Notes under the pieces: model-generated
The model's input: the letters and a program-made list of their open reading frames with translations, nothing else
Told to the model about the DNA's origin: nothing
The model's database searches: none
Program-made: the position numbers and the translations under genes
In this document: in pieces, positions 25,298-33,088 of the stretch
How positions within the stretch are numbered: position 1 is the stretch's first letter
How the letters are laid out: each line of letters begins with the position of its first letter
Assembly: GCA_007694095.1 (NCBI GenBank)
Contig: RECI01000102.1
Coordinates: forward strand, 1 to 40,665
DNA: 40,665 nt
Reading direction: 5' to 3'
From: Balneolaceae bacterium
GTDB lineage: Bacteria > Bacteroidota > Rhodothermia > Balneolales > Balneolaceae

Positions 25298-25437
25298 TTA
25301 AACCCGGATTAAGCTATAGACTTCCGAAGTCTTTCGGAGTTGTGAAAATAACCCTTACATATTAAAAAATCGAAGTTTTAATAAAATGAAGAGAGACTTC
25401 GGAAGTCTTTTTCGCCTATTGCTTAATTTGGATTAAA
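25298..25437. repeat. Intergenic inverted-end element, family 2, copy 2
   Basis: The outer 17 bp are imperfect inverted repeats: TTAAACCCGGATTAAGC (25298-25314) against the complement of 25421-25437, 13 of 17 matching. Inside, AGACTTCCGAAGTCT (from 25318) and AGACTTCGGAAGTC (from 25394) form a second inverted pair. The whole copy matches the element at 9.9-10.0 kb in opposite orientation, including an interior TTTTTTAATATG-like block. It lies in a gap of about 265 bp between ppx and a doubtful ORF. GTGTCGCAGACAC (25283-25295), a small perfect hairpin, precedes it. Confidence 0.65.
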
Positions 25438-25446
25438 CGACAAGTA

Positions 25447-25523
25447 AGTCATCAGAGGAGTCGTTCCGGGATCATCCCAATTATCTTAAACAGCTTATTT
25501 TTAGAAAAACTCGTCAGATGACT
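25447..25523. repeat. Imperfect inverted repeat around a doubtful start codon
   Basis: AGTCATCAGAGGAGT (25447-25461) is complementary to ACTCGTCAGATGACT (25509-25523) at 13 of 15 positions, with a loop of about 47 nt. The right arm contains the ATG of the doubtful 88-aa ORF. It could be a leader structure or the end of a decayed mobile element; no function can be assigned. Confidence 0.35.
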
Positions 25524-25784
25524 CTACGGCATTTTATCGATGAAAGACACCGGGCATTCCGTTGGGAAATGGAACATTTATATAAATATGGTGACAAGAG
25601 GTCCGAAGGACGAAGAGTGCTTATTTCTGAATTACAGGGTACTGAAGCCATCTGCAATGAACCGGTTTGGAAACATCATTACCGTATTCGGATGCCAAAG
25701 GGTGGAATAGTTAAACCAGTAATAATGGATGGTTCGGCTTCCGTATTAGGTCTTTTCAGATCTTTCCATTACATACAAAGTTGA
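25518..25784 (+). CDS. Doubtful ORF, 88 aa, unrecognised
   Basis: I do not recognise this frame. The product is basic, with no signal peptide, membrane segment or known motif; it includes ELQGTEAICNEPVWKHHYR and an odd C-terminal GLFRSFHYIQS. There is no ribosome-binding site before the ATG, and the start lies inside an inverted repeat. It fills an otherwise empty stretch between ppx and a terminator at 25806. It may be a remnant of a lost gene or a chance frame. Confidence 0.2.
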   Translation: MTLRHFIDERHRAFRWEMEHLYKYGDKRSEGRRVLISELQGTEAICNEPVWKHHYRIRMPKGGIVKPVIMDGSASVLGLFRSFHYIQS

Positions 25785-25805
25785 ACCATTTTAATATTGA
25801 CCAAA

Positions 25806-25838
25806 AAAAAGGGTAAGTACTTGGTACTTACCCTTTTT
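25806..25838. terminator. Strong bidirectional intrinsic terminator
   Basis: A perfect 15-bp stem, AAAAAGGGTAAGTAC (25806-25820) with GTACTTACCCTTTTT (25824-25838), around a TTG loop. A-rich sequence on the left and T-rich on the right provide U-tracts in both directions. It lies 19 nt after the stop of the minus-strand beta-barrel gene and so mainly ends that transcript. Confidence 0.8.
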
Positions 25839-25857
25839 ATCAATTCGCAAGTATTAG

Positions 25858-26373
25858 TTAAATAGGAATTCTCACACCTGCCGCGAGTTGAAGCTGGTCG
25901 AAACCGCTGAGGAAGAATCTCGGTTCAAAATAAAGTTTTACACCACCGAGATTGTACTCCAGGCCTGCGCCAATTCCAAGGCCGAGTTCTGTATCAGATC
26001 CGGATCCGCTAAAGAGTTCATCACCAAAATCGAAGCTGACTTTTGCATAGTGGATACCCAGTGTTCCTAAACCGTACACAATCAAATCATTTTCATTATA
26101 GAATATGTAGTTGAAATTGGCATTAACTTCGAGAAAAGTATACGAAATCGTTTCTCCAAAGAAACTGTCTGATCCGATAAGCCAGTAAACGATATCGGCT
26201 CCAAGCCTCATATTTTCGTTTAACTCATATGTACCACCTACTTGTATACCGATATCTTCTATATCTGTACCATAGGTCAGACCACCACCGATTGATATTT
26301 GAGCAATAGCCGATGAACTAAATACTGCAGTTAGCAAGAAGGCGAAAGCCAGGGTAGTTATTTTTTTCATCAT
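25858..26373 (-). CDS. Small outer-membrane beta-barrel protein
   Basis: 171 aa. A signal peptide (MMKKITTLAFAFLLTAVFSSSAIAQ) is followed by alternating-hydrophobicity strands typical of an eight-stranded barrel: SIGGGLTYGT, QVGGTYELNENMRLGADIVYW, LEVNANFNYIFY, YGLGTLGIHYAKV, LGLGIGAGLEYNLGGVKLYFEPRFFL and a closing LAAGVRIPI. This is the OmpA/PF13505-like barrel pattern with no C-terminal OmpA domain. It sits in the outer membrane; its role is unknown. An AGGA ribosome-binding site precedes the start. The gene is divergent from an ECF sigma factor, a common pairing for envelope stress regulation, but the link is only positional. Confidence 0.8.
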   Translation of the reverse strand: MMKKITTLAFAFLLTAVFSSSAIAQISIGGGLTYGTDIEDIGIQVGGTYELNENMRLGADIVYWLIGSDSFFGETISYTFLEVNANFNYIFYNENDLIVYGLGTLGIHYAKVSFDFGDELFSGSGSDTELGLGIGAGLEYNLGGVKLYFEPRFFLSGFDQLQLAAGVRIPI

Positions 26374-26496
26374 GATGTGATTCCTCGTATTTGGTTTATA
26401 ATTTTGGTTACAATATTTTGAAGTTACTGATGTTTGAAATCTCAGGTTAGCTTATTAGGATGATATGTATTTCTGTTTTAAAAAAAAATGATATAA

Positions 26497-27126
26497 ATGA
26501 GTTCCATTGAAAACTCTAAAGAAAATGTAAGTTTACGTGACAATGCTTCTCCAAGCAGCCTGGAGGATGATGAGTTTGTTCTGAATGCTATGAAGGGCGA
26601 CCAAAAAGCATATAAAATGCTGATGGATAAATATCAGAAACCACTATACTTCCATGTGCTAAAAATGGTTAAAGACCATGAACAAGTGGAGGATATTGTT
26701 CAGGAAGCATTCATGAAAGCTTTTAATAATATTCAATCCTATAATACCAACTATGCATTCTCCACCTGGCTGTATCGCATAACAACTAATCACACCATTG
26801 ATTACCTGCGAAAAAGAAAATTAAAAACGACTTCCATTCACGACCCTATAAGGACAAAGGATGGTGAAATTGAGATTGAGATCAGTTCACATTATGAAAC
26901 CGACAGGGGGATCATCAGGAAAGAGAGAAAAGCCATTATCCATGAGGCAATCCATAACCTGCCGGAGAAATACCGCCAGGTGATTGAGATGCGCCATCTT
27001 GATGAAATGAGTTATGAGGAAATAGCCAGCGAACTCAATTTACCTCTCGGAACAGTGAAAGCCCATATATTCAGGGCAAGGGAAATGCTTTACAAAGCAC
27101 TTATAGATAAAAAGGATAAGTTTTGA
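26497..27126 (+). CDS. ECF-type RNA polymerase sigma factor
   Basis: A 209-aa sigma-70-family protein. Region 2 covers about 27-110 with the KDHEQVEDIVQEAFMKAFNN core-binding segment and AFSTWLYRITTNHTIDYLRKRK for -10 recognition. Region 4 (about 150-205) has LPEKYRQVIEMRHLDEMSYEEIA and a helix-turn-helix ELNLPLGTVKAHIFRAREML. Sigma regions 1.1 and 3 are missing, as expected for the ECF class (RpoE-like). No anti-sigma gene follows; tex is convergent downstream. The first 25 residues are a polar, non-conserved extension. The regulon is unknown; the divergent beta-barrel gene is one candidate. Confidence 0.92.
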   Translation: MSSIENSKENVSLRDNASPSSLEDDEFVLNAMKGDQKAYKMLMDKYQKPLYFHVLKMVKDHEQVEDIVQEAFMKAFNNIQSYNTNYAFSTWLYRITTNHTIDYLRKRKLKTTSIHDPIRTKDGEIEIEISSHYETDRGIIRKERKAIIHEAIHNLPEKYRQVIEMRHLDEMSYEEIASELNLPLGTVKAHIFRAREMLYKALIDKKDKF

Positions 27127-27264
27127 GCAGGTACTGTATTCTTGTCCGTACCGAAGGCGTCCCGCCGGCACACGGACTTTAGGCCCGTACAACCCGATTC
27201 TACCACAGTATTCGTCATTTGCAGGTACACCATCCGGATAACGATGCTTATGAACAGTGACGCG

Positions 27265-29442
27265 TTACATCAATGCCAGCCCGATCCGGCCACGTTCTAC
27301 ATCAATACTGGTAATTTCAACATTGACGATATCGCCTACGGCAACCACATCATGAGGATCTTCAACACGTTTTCGGGCTTTCCCCATCTTTGAGATGTGC
27401 AGCAGGCCATCCTGTTTTACACCGATATCGACAAAGGCTCCAAAATCCACTACATTCCGAACAGTGCCTTCCAGTTTCATGCCCGGCGATAAATCTTCCA
27501 TTTTCAGTACATCTTGTCTAAGCAATGGTTTTGGCAGCGATTCCCTGGGGTCTCGTCCCGGTTTCAGAAGGTTTTCGATGATAAGCTCCAGGGTGGGAAC
27601 ACCAATGTTTAACTGCCCGGCAATATTTTTTTTGTCAATCCCGGAAAAAACGGATTCCATTTTATTCTGCTCTTTAGAAAGATTTTCAATATCGATGTTG
27701 AAAAGGTTACAAAGTTTTTCGGCAGCTTCATAACTCTCCGGATGAATTCCGGTATTATCAAATGGAAACTCACCTCCAGGTATTCTTAAAAATCCGGCAG
27801 CCTGCTGAAAACGAAAATCGCCCACACCAGATACCTGTCGCAGTTCTTCCCTGCTTGTAAACCGCCCCTTTTTTTCCCGGAATTCTATGATTTTACGCGC
27901 AACATTTCGGCTTAACCCGGAAATGTGTGTAAGCAGTTCAGAACTGGCAGTATTCAGGTTTACTCCAACCTCATTAACACAACTTTCCACAACGTCATCC
28001 AGTTTTTTGGAGAGAGAAGTTTGGTTGATATCATGTTGATAAAGTCCTACACCAATCGATTTTGGATCAATTTTTACCAGTTCCGCAAGGGGATCCTGCA
28101 CACGCCGAGCGATGGAAATATTACCGCGCTGAGCGGCATCCAGTTCGGGAAATTCCTCTCTTGCATTGGCCGAGGCAGAATAAACCGAAGCACCTGCTTC
28201 ACTGATAACAAGATAATTCAGCCTCTCAGCCGAATTTTTTTCCTTCCGGCTTTGAATTACCCCGGCAATAAATAATTCTGTTTCACGACTTCCTGTACCA
28301 TTGCCGATCGCAATCAGTGAAACACCGTATGTATCGATATATCGGTTTACAACTGCAGCACTCTCTTCAATTTTTTCCTGCGGTGGAGTAGGGTAAATGG
28401 TGCTGCCTGCGAGATAGTGACCCGTTTCATCAACAATTGCTATTTTGCATCCAGTTCTGTAGGCGGGATCTATTCCCATCACTACCTGGTTTTTTAATGG
28501 CGGCTGCAGCAAAAGATTTTTCAGATTAGTGGCAAAAGTTTCAATTGCGTGCTGATCAGCTATTTCTGTGAGCTCGTTGCGCAGTTCACGTTCCAGTGAA
28601 GGGGAAAGGAGGCGTTTGTAGGAATCTTCAACGGCATCCTGTAGCCAGACTGTAAAAATGGAATGATCATTTGTAATCACCACATCATCTATTCTTTCCA
28701 ATGTTCGCTCAGTGTTCAGGTCCAGGTTTACAAAAAGCACATTCTCACGTTCTCCCCGGTTCAGGGCAAGTGTCTGGTGCGGCTTGATGAATGATACACG
28801 GTTTCTGAATTCATAATAATCCTCAAAATTGGTCCTTCCGTCTGTAGCGGGATTTTTTATAGATGTGATGATACCATATTTCCTCATGATTGCACGCAGG
28901 GTATCACGCACATCCGTTGATTCGTTGATCCATTCAGCAACGATATCCAGAGATGTTTTCAGAGCTGTTTCGGCATCAGGTATACCCAACTCAGAATTGA
29001 TGAACCGGGCGGCAATTTCGATTGGATTTCCTTTTACGGTTTGCTGCTCCCAAATCAGATCTGCGAGAGGTTCGAGCCCTTTTTCTTTCGCAATATCGCC
29101 GCGTGTTTTTTTCTTTTTTTTGTAAGGCAGATAGAGGTCTTCGAGAGTTTTCAGATCTTTGCAAGCATTGATTTTCTCTTCAAGTTCGGGAGTTAATTTT
29201 TCCTGTTCGCGGATTGCATTGAGGATGGTTTTTTTACGGGCTTCTAGCGTACGGTGAAAATCTACCAGATCGCGCACTGCACGAAGCTGCTCTTCATCCA
29301 GGCCGCCGGTAGCTTCCTGCCGGTAACGTGCCAAAAAAGGGATGGTGGCGCCTTCATCAATAAATGAGGCAACAGTCTGAACTTGTTTCACTGAAAATTG
29401 AAGAGTTGTGGCAATATGGCTGAATATCTGAGAATCGGTCAT
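27265..29442 (-). CDS. tex: Tex-family RNA-binding transcription accessory protein
   Basis: A 725-aa Tex protein with the full domain order: an N-terminal helical part with EGATIPFLARYRQEATGGLDEEQ, the KTLEDLYLPYKKKKKTRGDIAKEKGLEPLA block, a YqgF/RNase H-like domain (VVMGIDPAYRTGCKIAIVDE), helix-hairpin-helix repeats (VNLNTASSELL and SGVGDFRFQQ, about 495-560) and a C-terminal S1 domain (GTVRNVVDFGAFVDIGVKQDGLLHIS, about 650-725). It binds nucleic acid in the cytoplasm and influences transcription and RNA turnover. The length is slightly short at the C-terminus, ending straight after the S1 fold. It is convergent with the sigma-factor gene. An 8-bp repeat array lies about 107 bp upstream of its start. 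Confidence 0.93.
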   Translation of the reverse strand: MTDSQIFSHIATTLQFSVKQVQTVASFIDEGATIPFLARYRQEATGGLDEEQLRAVRDLVDFHRTLEARKKTILNAIREQEKLTPELEEKINACKDLKTLEDLYLPYKKKKKTRGDIAKEKGLEPLADLIWEQQTVKGNPIEIAARFINSELGIPDAETALKTSLDIVAEWINESTDVRDTLRAIMRKYGIITSIKNPATDGRTNFEDYYEFRNRVSFIKPHQTLALNRGERENVLFVNLDLNTERTLERIDDVVITNDHSIFTVWLQDAVEDSYKRLLSPSLERELRNELTEIADQHAIETFATNLKNLLLQPPLKNQVVMGIDPAYRTGCKIAIVDETGHYLAGSTIYPTPPQEKIEESAAVVNRYIDTYGVSLIAIGNGTGSRETELFIAGVIQSRKEKNSAERLNYLVISEAGASVYSASANAREEFPELDAAQRGNISIARRVQDPLAELVKIDPKSIGVGLYQHDINQTSLSKKLDDVVESCVNEVGVNLNTASSELLTHISGLSRNVARKIIEFREKKGRFTSREELRQVSGVGDFRFQQAAGFLRIPGGEFPFDNTGIHPESYEAAEKLCNLFNIDIENLSKEQNKMESVFSGIDKKNIAGQLNIGVPTLELIIENLLKPGRDPRESLPKPLLRQDVLKMEDLSPGMKLEGTVRNVVDFGAFVDIGVKQDGLLHISKMGKARKRVEDPHDVVAVGDIVNVEITSIDVERGRIGLALM

Positions 29443-29548
29443 GGATGTTGTATCTTATAGTTTAATCGTTACAATGTAATGCAGAAGGTGGATGAAGAAT
29501 ATGTTCCTAAAGGTAATAAATGATTTGCGATAGACCGAGTGGCTGAGT

Positions 29549-29603
29549 GAGTGATGGAGTGATGGAGTGATGGAGTGATGGAGTGATGGAGTGATGGAGT
29601 GAT
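29549..29603. repeat. Octanucleotide tandem array, (GAGTGATG)n
   Basis: Six perfect copies of GAGTGATG (29549-29596) are followed by a seventh copy matching in seven positions. It lies in the 434-bp gap between the divergent tex (minus) and HisN-type (plus) genes, about 107 bp from the tex start and 270 bp from the other start. The rest of the gap is ordinary AT-rich sequence with no gene. A repeat of this unit length can vary in copy number by slippage. Confidence 0.85.
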
Positions 29604-29876
29604 TTTTCCCTAATTCTAAATCGGTTTATTGGTTCATGACAAATCAGATTGCCGTGGCGAAATATGGTTTTCGGTCTCCGGACCTCGTTCCATTTCCCAT
29701 CGGGATGGCGGTGTAAAATTTGTGGTAGAACCATCCTAAAAATGAAATATCAGTTAATTCTTGTTTAAAGTCAGGATTTTCTTGAAAGGGAAATAACCAT
29801 CATTCACCTCTTTGTTGTATTTTATGATTTTGGTAAAAAAAGGCTGAATAATAAACATCTGAGGGCACAAACCCAT

Positions 29877-30653
29877 ATGAAAATTTCATTAAATGAACTT
29901 GGTGAGGCAGCTGTTGAGTTTGCAAAAGCCGGGGGAGATTCCACACTAAACTATTTCAAAAAATCGTTCGAACTAGAAAGAAAAGCAGACCAGTCGCCGG
30001 TAACAAATGCAGACAGGGAAGCGGAAATGATTATCAGGAAAAAAATTCAGGATAATTTTCCCGGTCATGGAATCATTGGTGAAGAGTTTGGCAAAGAAAA
30101 TGAAAACAGTGAGATTGTATGGGTACTTGACCCGATCGATGGCACCAAGTCTTTCATTCACGGAGTACCATTTTACACAACTCTGATTGGAGTGTTGGTG
30201 CATAACAGGCCGGTAGCCGGCGTTATATATGCGCCGGCATTGGGAGAAATGGTATCCGCTGTAGTCGGTGGAGGTTGTTTTATGAATGGTGAAGTGGTAA
30301 AAGTTCGAGAATGCAACAAATTATCGGATGCCACATTCCTTACAACCGATGTTACAAGTTTTGAAAAATTTGGCTTACAGAAATCTATGGAGGAACTTAT
30401 TGGTAAAACAAGGCTTCACAGAACCTGGGGCGATGCGTATGGACATATGATGGTTGCCACAGGACGTGCGGATATAATGATTGATGCAATATTACATATT
30501 TGGGATGCGGCAGCCCTGATGCCAATTATAACCGAGGCGGGTGGATCTTATTCCGATTTAAATGGAAATAATTCAATTGAAACGGGCAATGCATTATCAT
30601 GCAATAAGTTATTAAAAAATGAGATACTTAATATATTTGATCAATACAGGTAA
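29877..30653 (+). CDS. hisN: Inositol-monophosphatase-family phosphatase, HisN type
   Basis: A 258-aa member of the lithium-sensitive phosphatase family. Metal-site residues are visible: the GEEFG motif (68-72), WVLDPIDGTKSF with Asp85 and Asp88, and IWDAAALMPIITEAGG near the C-terminus. The segment RTWGDAYGHMMVATGRADIM is characteristic of the HisN histidinol-phosphatase branch (last phosphatase step of histidine synthesis), which is why that name is used. An inositol- or other sugar-phosphate phosphatase is the alternative. No other his genes are in the window. The next gene starts directly after its stop codon, so they are probably cotranscribed. Confidence 0.8.
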   Translation: MKISLNELGEAAVEFAKAGGDSTLNYFKKSFELERKADQSPVTNADREAEMIIRKKIQDNFPGHGIIGEEFGKENENSEIVWVLDPIDGTKSFIHGVPFYTTLIGVLVHNRPVAGVIYAPALGEMVSAVVGGGCFMNGEVVKVRECNKLSDATFLTTDVTSFEKFGLQKSMEELIGKTRLHRTWGDAYGHMMVATGRADIMIDAILHIWDAAALMPIITEAGGSYSDLNGNNSIETGNALSCNKLLKNEILNIFDQYR

Positions 30654-30654
30654 T

Positions 30655-32955
30655 ATGAGCCATAAGGCAAGTTTTCTTCTACTCTTTTTTCTAATTTTCT
30701 CTTCCTGTCTTTATGCTCAAAACTGGGATTTTGAGAAATATCCGAGGCTTCAGGTAGACCTCACTCATATGGATGCTGAGATCAGGATTACTGATGGAGG
30801 ATTAATTGAGGGTGATATTCGTTACAGTGGCACAATGAGGCAAAGCCGCACAGACAGTATCAAATTGCATGCTATCGGGATGAACATTATTTCGGTTGCT
30901 GTTAACGGCCAAAATAAAGAATATCGGGCCGATGATGATAAAATGGTAATTATGCTAAACCAGACGCTTACCCGCGGCCAAACGGTTAACATCCGTATAC
31001 AGTATGATACTGAGCCCGGTTTTGGTGTTCATGTTAATTCGAACGGTACAATCTGGACGTCATTGCTGCCAAAAACTACACGGCACTGGTTACCTGTAAT
31101 TGATCATCCCAGGATAGCTTTCACCTCAGAAATTGCATTTACATATCCAACCGGGAAAATAATGGTTGCCTCAGGAAGGAGAGGGAGTTCTGAATTATTA
31201 AGTGTGGATGAAGAAATCACAACCTTCTCATCAACCCGTCCTGTTCCGGCGAGTGCTTTAAGCTGGGCGGTAGGTAATTTTCGTGATGTAAGTTCCACTA
31301 CTTCTCAGGCTGCCGGTTTTACGGCATTTCAAAGACGCTCAGACCCACAGATTTACATTTATTCTGAAACAGGTTCCAATAACACGGAACTTCTTGGGGC
31401 AGCAGCCGATGCTTTTCAGCGAGTACAGCGTGAACTTGGGTCCGAATTTCCATTTCGTGACCTTCATATCGTAGTACTTGAAGAAGATTACTGGGAAACA
31501 AAGAATTATGGAGCCGGTGTTATATTTGTACAGGGAAACTCCGGGGACCTTGTGCAACAGATCCAGATAGGTACTTTAGCGCAATGGATTGGTACACATA
31601 TCCGTGAAGAACAGTGGAGTGACGCCTCTGCCATTCACATGCTGCAAGCACTTTATGCGAACCGGTTATTCAGTTTTGACTTGAAAACTGATCCGGAAAC
31701 AGAGCCATATCATATGTTTTCAAATCGAAAACTTTCCGGCTGGCAAAGCTTTTTACAACAAGAAAATTCAAGCCAATTTGCCGATGATGCGGTATTGACA
31801 ATTACCGAAATATTGACACAAACAGGCCGAACACTTAGCTGGCATGATTTCGCCAAACTGGTTTATGATAAAACGGGGCAACCCTATTTTTCAGGGTTTG
31901 AACCTTCGGCGCCTGATATCCGGTCACTTCCGGCAGATTCCTATGATTACTCAGCAAGAATTGTTTGGCAGGAAGGTTCCGGTACAGCAGAAATACATTT
32001 TGAGGCACTTGGCAGACCCATTGATGAATTGGTAACAGTACGCGTAACTGAGGTCACTTTTACAGACACCCGAAGCCATGAAGTAACCTTTTCCGGACAA
32101 TCGGATGGCATGGTAATCAATATATCGGGAGGTGTTGAAAACCTGATTCTTCACATCGACAATAGGGACGATATAACGTTGCATGTTGATAAACCATTTT
32201 TATTTTGGGTTCACCAATTACGAAACGATGACAATCCCGCGAGGCGTGCCGATGCTGCAAGAGGGCTTTCCCGCTACACGGATAATCCGGATTTGCAGCT
32301 TGCCCTGAACGATTTGCTTCAATCAGAAACTGATTCGGACGTAATTGCGGAAATTGTACGTTCCATATCGAGAATAACATCTGGTGCATCGGGAACCGAA
32401 GAACGATTTATCCAGTTTACTTCGTCGCAACATCCAAATTCAGTTCAGCTGGCTGCCACGGAAGCTCTTTCCAATTTCAGAAATAATGAAAGGGTGATAA
32501 GCCGCATCAGGACGATCATTATCCAGACAAACAACCGGGATATTCGCCGTGAAGCGATTTATTCACTTGGTGAGGTTACAGATGAAACACAGTTTCAAAG
32601 TTTTGTCGAAGATTTTGTTACACGCGAAAATATATTGAGTGAGGTGCCATTATTGTTACGTCTACTTGCTGAAAAAGGGGGTGCTGAAGCTGCTGTTGAT
32701 ATAGCTCAAACTTTTATTTCTCAAGAATTTCCGTTTGATATCAGGTACCATGTTCTTGATGTTATGTTAGAATATGACCAATCACCGGCAAACTGGAACA
32801 ACAGGCTGCCCGATTTGCTGAGTGACCGGCACCCCCGGATTCGCTATAAAGCCGTCCAGTCGCTCGATAGGTTAAATCCCCAGCAACGTCGCCGGATAGT
32901 TGAACAACGGATTGATGATGAATATGATGAAAGGGTGAAAATGCTGCTGCAATAA
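30655..32955 (+). CDS. M1-peptidase-like protein lacking zinc site, with HEAT-like repeats
   Basis: 766 aa from the ATG at 30655, one base after the hisN stop; this start begins an evident signal peptide (MSHKASFLLLFFLIFSSCLYAQ). An in-frame ATG at 30619 lies inside hisN. Residues about 25-220 resemble the M1 aminopeptidase N-terminal saddle, including the HWLPVIDHP block (144-152). The catalytic-domain region has NYGAGVIFV (284-292) where GAMEN is expected and IGTLAQWIG (305-313) where HExxHxWxG is expected; the downstream NEGFA glutamate is also absent. It is probably inactive as a metallopeptidase. From about 525 to 766, alpha-helical HEAT/PBS-lyase-like repeats follow (RADAARGLSRY, IRREAIYSLGEV, IRYKAVQSLDRL). 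It may be a periplasmic scaffold or binding protein. Confidence 0.8.
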   Translation: MSHKASFLLLFFLIFSSCLYAQNWDFEKYPRLQVDLTHMDAEIRITDGGLIEGDIRYSGTMRQSRTDSIKLHAIGMNIISVAVNGQNKEYRADDDKMVIMLNQTLTRGQTVNIRIQYDTEPGFGVHVNSNGTIWTSLLPKTTRHWLPVIDHPRIAFTSEIAFTYPTGKIMVASGRRGSSELLSVDEEITTFSSTRPVPASALSWAVGNFRDVSSTTSQAAGFTAFQRRSDPQIYIYSETGSNNTELLGAAADAFQRVQRELGSEFPFRDLHIVVLEEDYWETKNYGAGVIFVQGNSGDLVQQIQIGTLAQWIGTHIREEQWSDASAIHMLQALYANRLFSFDLKTDPETEPYHMFSNRKLSGWQSFLQQENSSQFADDAVLTITEILTQTGRTLSWHDFAKLVYDKTGQPYFSGFEPSAPDIRSLPADSYDYSARIVWQEGSGTAEIHFEALGRPIDELVTVRVTEVTFTDTRSHEVTFSGQSDGMVINISGGVENLILHIDNRDDITLHVDKPFLFWVHQLRNDDNPARRADAARGLSRYTDNPDLQLALNDLLQSETDSDVIAEIVRSISRITSGASGTEERFIQFTSSQHPNSVQLAATEALSNFRNNERVISRIRTIIIQTNNRDIRREAIYSLGEVTDETQFQSFVEDFVTRENILSEVPLLLRLLAEKGGAEAAVDIAQTFISQEFPFDIRYHVLDVMLEYDQSPANWNNRLPDLLSDRHPRIRYKAVQSLDRLNPQQRRRIVEQRIDDEYDERVKMLLQ

Positions 32956-32994
32956 TTTAGGCAGTGTTTTGCAGATCATCTGAGGGGAAAGCAG

Positions 32995-33020
32995 GCTGGA
33001 TGGTTGATGCAACATCCAGC
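32995..33020. terminator. Hairpin between convergent M1-like and ABC genes
   Basis: GCTGGATG (32995-33002) pairs perfectly with CATCCAGC (33013-33020) around a 10-nt loop, about 40 nt after the M1-like stop codon. No T-tract follows, so termination is uncertain. Confidence 0.3.
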
Positions 33021-33088
33021 ATCCAATATCCCGAAACCCCTATCAGTCACAACGCCTGCCTTATCCACCAGGTTCCGGCTGAGTTATC

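Noticed and set aside
27144-27177. GTCCGT/ACGGAC hairpin between sigma factor and tex as a terminator.
   Set aside because: Only 6 bp of stem with a 22-nt loop and no good U-tract; kept out of the feature list.
27142-27393. A plus-strand frame (83 aa) after the sigma-factor gene as a possible anti-sigma factor.
   Set aside because: Half of it overlaps the tex S1 domain on the other strand; it has no membrane segment or anti-sigma motif.
29549-29603. The 8-bp tandem array considered as a CRISPR array.
   Set aside because: Units are contiguous, 8 bp long, and have no spacers; no cas genes are in the window.
29507-29734. A minus-strand frame with repeated HHSITPSL units that looks like a repeat protein.
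   Set aside because: The repeats are only the translation of the 8-bp DNA array; there is no ribosome-binding site or other support.
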